From: CAYWXK01 sp964462515
GTDB taxonomy: Bacteria > Planctomycetota > Phycisphaerae > Sedimentisphaerales > Anaerobacaceae
NCBI GenBank assembly: GCA_964462515.1
Contig: CAYWXK010000033.1
Location: 1 to 43,210 of the forward strand
Length of the DNA stretch: 43,210 nucleotides
Direction: 5' to 3'
Shown here: positions 16,701-24,962 of the stretch, one piece after another
Layout of the letters: each line of letters begins with the position of its first letter
Numbering within the stretch: position 1 is the first letter of the stretch
Program-made: the position numbers and the translations under genes
The notes under the pieces: generated by a model
Told to the model about the DNA's origin: nothing
Databases searched by the model: none
What the model saw: the letters and a program-made list of their open reading frames with translations, nothing else

Positions 16701-19700
16701 TAACTGTACCTTCAGAGGCAACTCTGCAACGAACGGCGGCGGAATGTACAATAACGATGACAGTATGCCAACCCTGATTAACTGCGCATTCAGTGGAAAT
16801 TCGGCAGATGAAAGAGGCGCCGCAATCTACAACAGCGATGATGGATCTCCCAAACTGATCAACTGCACATTCAATGGCAATGTTGCCGCCGTTGAAGGTG
16901 GCGGGTTGTACAATATAAACGAGGCACGCCCCATACTTCAAAACTGCATACTATACGGTGACCGACCTGAAGAAATAGTCGTGCGTATGGATGCCATTGT
17001 GTTCGCAGGCTTCAGCAATATACAAGGCGGATGGTCTGGAGCGGGCAATATTGATTCTAATCCGCTGTTCATAAACCCGGCCGGCGGCAACTACCATCTT
17101 CGTTTAAAGTCACCTTGTATCAACACAGGTAACAATTCCGCTGTGCCACCGTCTATAACAACTGACCTCGATGGCAAGCCTCGCATCATAAATGGCACTG
17201 TCGATATGGGCGCCTATGAGTATGAGCCTCGACAGCCGCGCATTATCTATGTTGATGCCGGGGCCAGCGGTGAAAATAATGGCTCGTCCTGGACCGATGC
17301 CTACAACTTCCTGCAGGATGCCCTCGCCGACGCAAATGCTTCAGAAACACATACCGAAATCCGCGTTGCCGCCGGAACCTATCAACCAGACCAAGGCGTC
17401 GGCCAGACCCCCGGCGACCGAAACGCAACCTTCCGGCTTCTTAATGGTGTCGCTATCAAAGGCGGCTACGCCGGCGAAGGCGCACCAGACCCAGACATCA
17501 GAGATATTGAAAGATTCCGCACTATCCTGACCGGCGACCTCACTGCCAATGATGTCGATGTGGACGACCCGGAAAAATTGGCGTGGGAGCCGACCCGCTC
17601 AGAGAATGCTTACCATGTTATTATCGGCAGTGGAACCGATGCAACTGCCATAATCGACGGTTTCACCATTACCGGCGGACACGCCAACTACTATGATTTT
17701 TCACAGTGCAACGGTGCGGGAATGTTCAACGACCACGGCAGCCCAACAGTTCTCAACTGCACTTTCATCGCTAACTTCGCCGGCAATGATGACGGCGGGG
17801 GACTGGGCGGCGCGATGTATAATTACAACAGCACTCCCACATTGACCAATTGCAGATTCATTTACAACGCTGCTATTGCCCTCGATGGCGGCGAAGGGGC
17901 AGGCGGGGCAATGGGTAACTGGGACAGCAGTACAACTTTGACAAATTGCAAATTTATTGGAAACATCGCCGGGCATGACGGCGGGGCGATGTGGAACTAC
18001 GAGAGCAACCCTGACCTCGTCAACTGCATTTTCAGCGGCAATTTGGCAAGAGAGGGCGGCAGCGGCTCATTCGGCGGTGGAATGTGGATCTACAACGGGA
18101 GCGCATCACTTATTAACTGCACGTTTGCCGACAACACAGCCAGGTCATCGCATATTGGCTCCGGCGGCGGAGGAATTTGGGCAGCGCAAGGCAGCGTGAA
18201 ACTAATCAATTGCACTTTCAATGGCAATGCTGCTCAACGTGGGGGTGCAGTAAGTGGCGATTATCAAATCATTTTTTTATTGTCTAACTGCATTCTCTGG
18301 AATGATAAGCCACAGGAAATCTATACACTCACTCCGCCTGTTGTAACATACAGCGATGTACAGGGCGGCTGGCCTGGCCAGAGTAATCTCAACGCTAATC
18401 CTTTGTTTGTTGACCCCAATGCCGGTAACTTACGGCTTTTGCCAAACTCTCCTTGCATTGATGCCGGCAATAATGCAGCCATACTGCCGTATGTTACGAC
18501 TGACCTTGATGGCAAGCCACGAATCGTAGGCGGCACGGTTGATATGGGCGCGTATGAGTTCTATATGCTTTGTGTTGATGACGATGCGCCCGCCGACCCC
18601 GGCCCGGGCGACCAGCAAATCAGCGACCCACTTGAAATCGGCAGCGAAGCACATCCATTCGATAGCATTCAGGAGGCCATAGACAGGGCCAAAAATGGCT
18701 ATGCAGTTGTCGTGCAGCCAGGCTCATATTTATCCTCGGACCAATGGGCTTATGATGATATTAAATTCAACGGCAAGAATATCACGCTAACAAGCACCGA
18801 CCCATCCGACCCGGAGGTTGTTACTGATACGATTTTAAGAGGAACTGTATTGTTCAATGGAACCGAAGACCCAAATTGCACGCTTGCCGGCTTCAAAATT
18901 CAAAATCCCTACTATGGTGCTGTCTATGGTGAGCACACGCACGCCACAATAGACGGGTGTGTTATCAGCGGCAACGGGCCTTGCGGCGCCACCGTGCTAA
19001 AGGACTGGGATGGAATGGTCAGCAACTGTTTGATAACGGACAATACTACCCTTCTGTTTTGCGGCGTATATCCGGCTGTTTCCGGATCCAACGGCCACTT
19101 CAAAAACTGCACGATTGCAAACAATATCGCCGGTATAAATGTCGGCAACGCAACCATAGAAAATTGCATCATTTACGATAACAGCGGTGCTCAGATAAGC
19201 GTCAACAATGGAAGAATCTTGCATATTCGATATTCCAACATCCAGGGTGGCTTGGAAGGGATTGTCGGCGGCGGCAATGTTGACTGGGGGCCTGGGAATA
19301 TCGATATCGACCCGTGCTTTGTGCGATTGGGCTACTGGTTGCAGAAAAACCCCCCGCCGATGTTAATCGGAGGCGACTACCATCTTAAAAGCCAGGGTTG
19401 GAGCTGGAACAAAGACAGCAAATCATGGACCTACGATGATGTCACCAGCCGATGCATAGATGCAGGTAATCCGGGCGAACCTCTCGGTGATGAACCATTG
19501 GCAGTCCCCCGCGACCCGGAAAATATCTGGGGTGAGAATATTCGCATAAATATGGGCGCTTATGGCGGCACAATGCAAGCAGGTATGGCGCCAACTCCTT
19601 TTGCATTGGGTCCGCCCGATATAGGCCATTCCGAAGTAGGCCATTGGGCCCTTCTGGCAGACCTGAACAACGATGGAATGGTCGATATGGCAGATGTGGC

Positions 19701-19833
19701 CGGGCAGGTGCAGGATTGGCTGAAAAGCGAAACCGGCCAGCCGGGCGACCTTAATCGTAATGGTGTGGTCAATATGGTAGATTTCGCTCTTCTGGCTGAG
19801 GATTGGCTGTCAATAACGGCTTGGTTTGAATAA
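13714..19833 (+). CDS. giant right-handed beta-helix repeat protein with three modules and dockerin-like tail
   Basis: 2039 residues with a signal peptide ending near AVAGKTIYVD. Three homologous modules start at about residues 26, 529 and 1177. Each opens with IYVD..A.G.NNGSSW..A and a pectate-lyase-like track (GGYAGFG.PNPD, TILSGDL..ND), then many F..N.A..GGA(I/M)-type coils like polymorphic outer membrane protein repeats. Each closes with TDLDGKPRIINGTVDMGAYE. A fourth, divergent beta-helix stretch runs from about 1616 to 1970. The end has a complete two-part dockerin-like pair: DLNNDGMVDMADVAGQV and GDLNRNGVVNMVDFALLAED. A passive adhesin, glycan-binding or matrix protein is more likely than an enzyme, as no catalytic set is seen. 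ATG 13714 follows AGAGG. Confidence 0.85.
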   Translation: MKTKSLFITLAAISILFFGTSAVAGKTIYVDADAAGANNGSSWLNAYKYLQDALVAATTGDQILVAQGIYKPDKGQGITPGDRAASFHLTNGIILKGGYAGFGTPNPDARDIDTYKTILSGDLAGNDIEVSDPVELMSEPTRSENSCNVVTASDCDRTTLLEGFTITAGNANFVIWSGGGILNGKPTVSQCRIVSNSASTGGGIYFDHSAHTPGALLKDSVISHNAANSGGGVYNCAEIVNCTFTGNVADDGYAGAIYLGSDCQTSITDCIFSNNSTALNAGAVFVSFSDSEVIFTRCSFVGNSADDKGGAIYSDGCTCGSYLTFYQCKFIANSAAGNGGAICNYGFSDAQLLNCLLVGNSSGGNGGALCDEYDAGSSLINCTVTSNTAAGQGGAICYNNYSYKSRRLANTIIWANSDKNGQTHQYSQICFIDTSEVQDVTNCCIQVIPPEIAGQGNITSNPLFVDIDGPDNIPGNEDDNLHLLEDSGCIDTGHNEYVPQPASDLDGKPRIINGTVDRGAYEYGREPPRIIYVDDSAIGANNGSSWKDAFKYLQVGILTASNGDEIRVAWGTYKPNEGIIGDIPDQRALTFQLKNGVTIKGGYAGFGQPNPDNRNIEVYQTIFSGDIMGNDVDVSDPCLLPREPSRSDNIFHVVTGSGTDETAVLDGFTITGGHAVESGGGGMCNIEGSPTVKSCMFLKNSTYALESHSMGGAIYNEYGNPTLVECKFIMNAVDVGIHDHGSGNGGAIADTHSSPKIINCTFIRNVAMGNHGGAVFHSGGDAELTNCTFESNAARIYGGGVCNWSGDSKVTGCTFVRNSAGNAGGMYNFGNSTLSNCEFVGNYSIYNGGGFSSDGLNPTIDNCRFTENVAENAGGAIANRTSSTTITNCTFTANTAGFGGGGGIFNRENANPTITGCTFVRNRALLDYGGGGMCNNASSPQVSNCTFIQNKADDNGGAISNEDSSPTVTGCTFSANSALGSGGAISSFGDAAPMLTNCTFRGNSATNGGGMYNNDDSMPTLINCAFSGNSADERGAAIYNSDDGSPKLINCTFNGNVAAVEGGGLYNINEARPILQNCILYGDRPEEIVVRMDAIVFAGFSNIQGGWSGAGNIDSNPLFINPAGGNYHLRLKSPCINTGNNSAVPPSITTDLDGKPRIINGTVDMGAYEYEPRQPRIIYVDAGASGENNGSSWTDAYNFLQDALADANASETHTEIRVAAGTYQPDQGVGQTPGDRNATFRLLNGVAIKGGYAGEGAPDPDIRDIERFRTILTGDLTANDVDVDDPEKLAWEPTRSENAYHVIIGSGTDATAIIDGFTITGGHANYYDFSQCNGAGMFNDHGSPTVLNCTFIANFAGNDDGGGLGGAMYNYNSTPTLTNCRFIYNAAIALDGGEGAGGAMGNWDSSTTLTNCKFIGNIAGHDGGAMWNYESNPDLVNCIFSGNLAREGGSGSFGGGMWIYNGSASLINCTFADNTARSSHIGSGGGGIWAAQGSVKLINCTFNGNAAQRGGAVSGDYQIIFLLSNCILWNDKPQEIYTLTPPVVTYSDVQGGWPGQSNLNANPLFVDPNAGNLRLLPNSPCIDAGNNAAILPYVTTDLDGKPRIVGGTVDMGAYEFYMLCVDDDAPADPGPGDQQISDPLEIGSEAHPFDSIQEAIDRAKNGYAVVVQPGSYLSSDQWAYDDIKFNGKNITLTSTDPSDPEVVTDTILRGTVLFNGTEDPNCTLAGFKIQNPYYGAVYGEHTHATIDGCVISGNGPCGATVLKDWDGMVSNCLITDNTTLLFCGVYPAVSGSNGHFKNCTIANNIAGINVGNATIENCIIYDNSGAQISVNNGRILHIRYSNIQGGLEGIVGGGNVDWGPGNIDIDPCFVRLGYWLQKNPPPMLIGGDYHLKSQGWSWNKDSKSWTYDDVTSRCIDAGNPGEPLGDEPLAVPRDPENIWGENIRINMGAYGGTMQAGMAPTPFALGPPDIGHSEVGHWALLADLNNDGMVDMADVAGQVQDWLKSETGQPGDLNRNGVVNMVDFALLAEDWLSITAWFE

Positions 19834-19867
19834 AAGTTTGGATTTTGTTTAAGTAGGAGGTTAAGAA

Positions 19868-22255
19868 ATGTATAAACTTGGCTGGGCTTTCGCGGGGGTC
19901 ATTATATTCCTGTTCACTTTTGCCGGGGCTTCTTTGGCCCAGTATTCAGGCGGGTCCGGCACACAGCAGGAACCCTATCAAATTAGTTCGGCTGCCGACT
20001 GGCTAAGTTTAATCAATACATCAGCCGACTGGGATAAGCATTTTATCCTGACCGCCGACATAAACTTGGAGGCAGTCGCGTTATTACCCGTCGGCAGCAG
20101 CAGTACACACTTTACCGGCGTCTTTGACGGCAACGACCATATCATCCACAACGCAGACGTTAATATGCCTTCCAGCAATTTTGTAGGTTTATTTGGTTAT
20201 GTGGGTTCCACGGGTCGGATACACAACCTGGGTTTAGAGGATGTCGCAATTACCGGTGAAGATTGTGCTGGCGGTCTGGTGGGAGCAAATGAAGGCAGTC
20301 TGACCGGCTGTTACACCAGCGGTTCGGTCAACGGAACCGAAGATAGCGACAATATCGGCGGCTTAGTGGGATGGAACCACGGCAGCAGCACTGATTGTTA
20401 CACCACTTGTTCTGTCAAGGGAATTGAAGAATGCGACAATATGGGAGGTCTGGTAGGATTCAATTCTGGCAGTGTAACTGACTGCTATGCAATCGGTTCT
20501 ATCAATGGAAGTGGTTGGGATTGTGACCGCGTAGGCGGCCTGGTGGGGGTAAATGAAGGCAGTCTGGCTGGTTGTTACTCAACCGGCTCAGTCAGAGGCA
20601 GCAGTCGGGTTGGCGGCCTGGTGGGATGGAACCAAGCTGGCAGCATCACCGCCTGTTACGCTACCGGTTCGGTTGAAGGAGAAATATGTGTCGGGGGTCT
20701 GGTGGGAGTTAGTTTAGCAAGTATCGTTGATTGTTACTCCACAGGCCAGGTTAAAGGAGTCGGGATTTTCGGTGGATTGATTGGAGATAACCATGGCACC
20801 GTCACTGCTTCTTTCTGGGACGTCGAAACCAGTGACTGCAACTTCAGCGCCGGCGGCGAGGGGAAGACGACAGCACAGATGAAAGACATTAACACTTTTC
20901 TGGACGCTGGCTGGAATTTTGATACTGTCTGGTGGATGCCTCCTGGCAACTACCCGCGGCTTATCTGCCAGCGTCTCTACTCAGGTGGGTCAGGGACGCA
21001 GGAGAACCCGTATATACTCAAAGCAGTTGCCGACTGGCAGAAACTAATGAATGCACCGGGCGACTGGGATAAGCATTTTATTCTGACTGCCAATATAGAT
21101 TTGCAGGGAGTTGCACTATCTCCTGTCGGTAATTGGATCCGACCTTTTACAGGCGTTTTTGATGGCAAAGGCCGTATTCTACGCAATGCAGACGTGAATA
21201 TGCCTTCCAGCTTTTGTGTGGGTTTATTTGGTTATGTGAGCGGGAATGCCCAAATCCGAAATCTGGGTGTAAGGGATGTGACAATTACCGGTAATAATTT
21301 GGTTGGCGGCATAGTGGGATGGAATGAACGCGATATGGACGGTTGTTACGCTACTGGTTCGGTCGTAGGAAGCGATTCTGTTGGCGGCTTGGTGGGATGT
21401 AACGCCGGCAGTATCACTGGTTGTTACTCCACTTGTTCTCTGAACAGAATTGAAGAAAGCGCCTATATTGGCGGTTTAGTGGGATGGAATACTGGCAGCG
21501 TCACCAACTGCTATGCAACCGGTTCTATCAACACAAGTGATGATTGTGACTCTGTCGGTGGCCTGGTGGGAGAAAATTCCGGCAATCTTACTGATTGTTA
21601 CGCCACTGGCTCAGTCAGTGGAAACGGGTATGTCGGTGGTCTGGTGGGACATTCCGATGAGGATTGCAACTTAACCGCCTGTTATGCCACCGGCCCTGTC
21701 AAAGGCACTGGATATTGTATTGGCGGCCTGGTGGGATTGAATCACTCTAACCTGTCTGCCTGTTACGCCACCGGTCCGGTGGATGGAGATGAGGTTGTCG
21801 GCGGTCTGGTGGGTAGTAACGGTGAGGATGGCAGCATCACCGACTGTTATTCCACCGGCTCAGTCAGCGGAATAAGTCATATCGGTGGACTTGCGGGATA
21901 TAACGGTGAGCATAGCATCATCACTAACTGTTACGCGACCGGCTTGGTTGATGGAAATGAGGTTGTAGGCGGCCTCGTTGCATCTAAAGATGAGGAAGGC
22001 AGCACCACTGCCTCCTTCTGGGACGTCGAAACCACAGGCCAGAATACCAGTATCGGCGGGACAGGTAAGACGACAGCCGAAATGAAAAAAATTAGCACCT
22101 TTGCCTCTGCCGGCTGGGATTTTATTGAAATATGGGATATTGGTGAGAACCAAACGTATCCATATCTTCGAACCGACCCTTCCGGGGACTTGAATCACGA
22201 CCAAAGCGTCAACCTTATCGACCTTGCGATTCTCGCCTCACAATGGCTGGATTGA
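19868..22255 (+). CDS. double-length GLUG-motif secreted protein with dockerin-like tail (2)
   Basis: 795 residues; ATG 19868 follows a strong AGGAGG (19855-19860). The signal peptide ends near ASLAQYSGG. The protein is two tandem halves: residues 26-370 with seven GLUG units and about 371-770 with nine. Each half opens with YSGGSGTQ..PY...A.DW and DWDKHFILTA(D/N)I(N/D)L, then F(T)GVFDG and NADVNMPSS. The first half closes with TASFWDVETSDCN and a shortened block, the second with the full block ending DIGENQTYPYLRTDPSGDL and the half-dockerin LNHDQSVNLIDLAILASQWL. Likely exported. Only 34 bases separate it from the beta-helix gene, so the two are probably cotranscribed. Confidence 0.83.
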   Translation: MYKLGWAFAGVIIFLFTFAGASLAQYSGGSGTQQEPYQISSAADWLSLINTSADWDKHFILTADINLEAVALLPVGSSSTHFTGVFDGNDHIIHNADVNMPSSNFVGLFGYVGSTGRIHNLGLEDVAITGEDCAGGLVGANEGSLTGCYTSGSVNGTEDSDNIGGLVGWNHGSSTDCYTTCSVKGIEECDNMGGLVGFNSGSVTDCYAIGSINGSGWDCDRVGGLVGVNEGSLAGCYSTGSVRGSSRVGGLVGWNQAGSITACYATGSVEGEICVGGLVGVSLASIVDCYSTGQVKGVGIFGGLIGDNHGTVTASFWDVETSDCNFSAGGEGKTTAQMKDINTFLDAGWNFDTVWWMPPGNYPRLICQRLYSGGSGTQENPYILKAVADWQKLMNAPGDWDKHFILTANIDLQGVALSPVGNWIRPFTGVFDGKGRILRNADVNMPSSFCVGLFGYVSGNAQIRNLGVRDVTITGNNLVGGIVGWNERDMDGCYATGSVVGSDSVGGLVGCNAGSITGCYSTCSLNRIEESAYIGGLVGWNTGSVTNCYATGSINTSDDCDSVGGLVGENSGNLTDCYATGSVSGNGYVGGLVGHSDEDCNLTACYATGPVKGTGYCIGGLVGLNHSNLSACYATGPVDGDEVVGGLVGSNGEDGSITDCYSTGSVSGISHIGGLAGYNGEHSIITNCYATGLVDGNEVVGGLVASKDEEGSTTASFWDVETTGQNTSIGGTGKTTAEMKKISTFASAGWDFIEIWDIGENQTYPYLRTDPSGDLNHDQSVNLIDLAILASQWLD

Positions 22256-22394
22256 AACATTTTTTAAGACGTAGGTATGGTTTATGAACATCCTGCTTAC
22301 AGCTATGAACATCAGCAGAACCAGCCGCCGAAATGAAAATGAACTATCAGTAGTAAGCCGCGAACAACGAACTAATTTTGTAGGAGACAGAAGA

Positions 22395-23603
22395 ATGAAA
22401 AATCATTCAATTCTCATATTGGTAATAATGGCTTTATGGGTAGTTTCTGCCACAAAAGCTAAATATAGTGGTGGAACAGGCGAGCCAAACGACCCTTATA
22501 GAATCGCTAGCGCCGAAGACCTAAACGACATCGGCAATTATGAAGAAGACTGGGACAAATACTTTGTCCTTATCAATGATGTCAATCTGGCAGGATACAC
22601 CGGCGCACAGTTCAACAGAATTGGTATGGATTGGCAAAAACCTTTTGTGGGTATTTTTGATGGTAATAACTGCAAGATTTGGAACTTCGCGTGGGATTCC
22701 AATGGTATAAACTGTGTTGGTCTGTTTGAGTATGTAGGCAACGGCGGCCAGATAAAAAACCTCGGGATGATAAATGTGGATGTGAACGCCGTAAATGGAT
22801 ATTTTGTCGGTGGTCTGGTGGGAAAGAATTGGAGAGGGACGATAACTAACTGCTATTCGACAGGCAGCTTTTCAGGACTCCAGGATGTGGGTGGGCTGGT
22901 GGGATACAACCAGGGCGCAATGATAAACTGCTGTTTGTTGTCAGGCAGCATTTCTGGATTCCGGGATGTCGGCGGGCTGGTGGGAATAAATTACGGCACG
23001 ATAAACAACTGCTATTCGACAGACAACGTTTCAGGAAACCTTTCTGTCGGTGGACTAGTGGGACTCAATTATGGCACGATAAACAACTGCTATTCGATAG
23101 CCAGCGTTTCAGGAGGAGGAACCGGTTGGAGTATCGGCGGGCTGTTGGGATTCAATGATGGAGAGATAATAGATTGCTATTCGACCGGTAGTGTTGATGG
23201 AAATAGTCTCGTAGGCGGTCTGGCAGGACACAATTGCGAGGACGGCGTGATAAGGGACTGCTATTCGACTGGCAGCGTTGATGGAAATGATTATGTCGGC
23301 GGGCTGGTGGGAAATACGTGCATGTCCAGCGGCTCGATAACAGCTTCATTCTGGGATACGCAAACCAGCGGCATATCGTGGAGTGCTGGCGGAGAAAGTA
23401 AAACCACAGCCGAAATGAAAAAAATTAGCACCTTTGCCTCTGCCGGCTGGGATTTTATTGAAATATGGGACATCCGCGAAAATCAGACGTATCCATTTCT
23501 AAGAACCGACCCAGCCGGAGACTTGAATCACGACCGAATGGTTAACCTTATCGACTTGGCAATTCTTGCCGAGAGCTGGCTGCAAATAAAAAATTCGCCC
23601 TAA
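22395..23603 (+). CDS. GLUG-motif secreted protein with dockerin-like tail (3)
   Basis: 402 residues from ATG 22395 with AGGAGA (22382-22387) seven bases upstream; the frame is open to 22284 but that start has no site and masks the signal peptide. The signal peptide ends near TKAKYSGG. Seven GLUG units follow, then ITASFWDTQTSGISWS, the GKTTAEMK-like block and the half-dockerin GDLNHDRMVNLIDLAILA. Its first 130 codons are very close at DNA level to the gene at 12419, whereas its closing block is nearly identical to that of the gene at 19868, with an unbroken match of about 60 bases. It therefore looks like a mosaic made by recombination or gene conversion within the cluster. Confidence 0.82.
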   Translation: MKNHSILILVIMALWVVSATKAKYSGGTGEPNDPYRIASAEDLNDIGNYEEDWDKYFVLINDVNLAGYTGAQFNRIGMDWQKPFVGIFDGNNCKIWNFAWDSNGINCVGLFEYVGNGGQIKNLGMINVDVNAVNGYFVGGLVGKNWRGTITNCYSTGSFSGLQDVGGLVGYNQGAMINCCLLSGSISGFRDVGGLVGINYGTINNCYSTDNVSGNLSVGGLVGLNYGTINNCYSIASVSGGGTGWSIGGLLGFNDGEIIDCYSTGSVDGNSLVGGLAGHNCEDGVIRDCYSTGSVDGNDYVGGLVGNTCMSSGSITASFWDTQTSGISWSAGGESKTTAEMKKISTFASAGWDFIEIWDIRENQTYPFLRTDPAGDLNHDRMVNLIDLAILAESWLQIKNSP

Positions 23604-23609
23604 AAACTG

Positions 23610-23705
23610 TTAGCCACGAAGACACAAAGTCACACTAACCAATTAACCACTAACCAATTAACCAATAGTTAGTGGTGAGTAGTGTCTTAGTGCCTTTGTG
23701 GCAAA
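23610..23705 (+). repeat. dispersed palindromic repeat, copy B
   Basis: Left arm TAGCCACGAAGACACAAAG (23611-23629), right arm AGTGTCTTAGTGCCTTTGTG (23681-23700) and GGCAAAA. The centre adds a nested tandem TAACCAATTAACCA (twice) and the inverse pair CCACTAAC/GTTAGTGG. It follows the third GLUG gene and may end its transcript. Confidence 0.75.
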
Positions 23706-23792
23706 AGAATAAATTATGCTTACAACTTGAAAACAGAACGGGATTGTGTTAGAATATCCGTAGTGCTTGTGCCTGATAAAAACTATGATGGA

Positions 23793-23866
23793 TTAGCCAC
23801 GAAGACACAAAGTCACAAAAGAATTTATAAATTAAAAAGACTTGGTGTCTTGGTGCCTTTGTGGCA
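23793..23866 (+). repeat. dispersed palindromic repeat, copy C
   Basis: Left arm TAGCCACGAAGACACAAAGT (23794-23813), identical over 20 bases with copy B. Right arm is GGTGTCTTGGTGCCTTTGTG (23844-23863) followed by GGCAAA. It ends 11 bases before the pseudopilin-like start codon, where a Shine-Dalgarno site would be expected. Confidence 0.78.
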
Positions 23867-23876
23867 AAAAATTAAA

Positions 23877-24809
23877 ATGGAGGATGAGCCTATTAACGGC
23901 CCAAAACACAAGATTGATGTACAGTGTTTTCACGGGCTGGAAGCCCGTGATACGGGGTTCACTCTGGTTGAGCTTCTGGTGGTCATTTCGATTTTGTCTC
24001 TGGTGATGGGTATTCTACTTCCTGCGCTTGGGCAAGCCCGAAGGCAGGGACGAGTGCTGGTTGGGACTAGCAACCTGCGGCAAATCGTGATGGGGGCCAA
24101 CGATTATGCTGCGAACAATGACGAGAGCTACCCCGAATCCGTGGCAACCATAACATTTGGGCCAAGCTGGCATTGGCAGGAGCCGACAATGATAACTGCT
24201 TGCAAAGCACGTCCGTTCCAGGAGCACCGTGCAATGAGTGCTTACCTGCGTAGTTACATAGAAAATGCGAACGTTATGTTTTGTCCAAGCGCACCTAAGA
24301 AGTATGAATTTCTTCAAGAAGCCTGGGAGGCCGGCGACGTCTGGGATAATCCTGTAACATCTTTTCCATCAGACCCGGTTTTTGGGACATATTGCTTTTA
24401 CTGGAATTATGTGGGGTATCTTGAAGGAGCTATTTTCAGAGGGCCTCAAAGCACGTTAGGCGGTCCCGGCCAGAGCAAATTGCTGGTGAGCGATTATTTC
24501 GGATACGACCATCACCGAAGTCCGAAGGCATACGGAAGCTGCGAGAGGTTCGCCGGTGCGGACGTTACGCAGGGGACAGAGGTTTCATCGGCTTACTGGT
24601 CACGATTGGAGGATGAGAATAGTCCGGGTGTAGAAAGACTCAACGTTAAGCTGCGAGCCGGCTATACAGACGGGCATGTGGCCAGTTGGACGCCTGCAGA
24701 TGCGGTGCCTATGAAGGTGTCGATAAATCCTGACGGAAGTGTTCCTTATCCCAGTGGGGTGGGCTTGGGACCAGGGGATTTTTATTTGCCAAAAGGTGCT
24801 CTGCATTAG
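23877..24809 (+). CDS. prepilin-type N-terminal methylation domain protein (type II pseudopilin-like)
   Basis: 310 residues from ATG 23877. The frame is open to 23727, but that part is translated repeat copy C. The prepilin peptidase site GFTLVELLVVISILSLVMGI is at residues 28-47, with Glu5 of the mature protein. This places the cut after a 28-residue leader, much longer than the usual 6-10. The leader residues just before the cut (FHGLEARDTG) are encoded by a CACGGGCT palindromic repeat. The helix is followed by LPALGQARRQGR and LRQIVMGANDYAANNDESYP, as in planctomycete DUF1559-like pseudopilins, and by a late DGHVASWTPADAVPM. Probably sits in the inner membrane or a pseudopilus. No Shine-Dalgarno site is evident. 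Confidence 0.75.
   Translation: MEDEPINGPKHKIDVQCFHGLEARDTGFTLVELLVVISILSLVMGILLPALGQARRQGRVLVGTSNLRQIVMGANDYAANNDESYPESVATITFGPSWHWQEPTMITACKARPFQEHRAMSAYLRSYIENANVMFCPSAPKKYEFLQEAWEAGDVWDNPVTSFPSDPVFGTYCFYWNYVGYLEGAIFRGPQSTLGGPGQSKLLVSDYFGYDHHRSPKAYGSCERFAGADVTQGTEVSSAYWSRLEDENSPGVERLNVKLRAGYTDGHVASWTPADAVPMKVSINPDGSVPYPSGVGLGPGDFYLPKGALH
23931..23949 (+). repeat. palindromic repeat inside the pseudopilin leader
   Basis: CACGGGCTGGAAGCCCGTG, 18 of 19 bases as at 3044-3062, followed in both places by (C/A)TACGG. Here it is in frame and codes for HGLEAR, immediately before the GFTLVEL cleavage site. Confidence 0.7.
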
Positions 24810-24853
24810 ATTTGTTACTGGATTGAGTTTGCTCGCCGGCAGAGAGTGCCGCT

Positions 24854-24877
24854 CAGGCAACGCCGTTAGGCGTCCTG
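24854..24877 (+). repeat. short hairpin after the pseudopilin gene
   Basis: CAGG-CA-ACGCC-GTTA-GGCGT-CCTG forms a compact stem-loop 45 bases after the stop. No T tract follows, so it may be an RNA-stabilising or REP-like hairpin rather than a terminator. Confidence 0.4.
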
Positions 24878-24962
24878 TGGAGTGAATAAATACGTTAAAA
24901 AACTTGGAAGATAACGTCACGCTTCTTGGGCTGAGGGACTCTTAAGTATTGTATAGAGTTAT

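Noticed and set aside
13714..19833. Pectate lyase or other polysaccharide lyase activity for the beta-helix protein
   Set aside because: No catalytic Asp/Arg/Lys set is visible; only structural coil patterns and module boundaries are seen.
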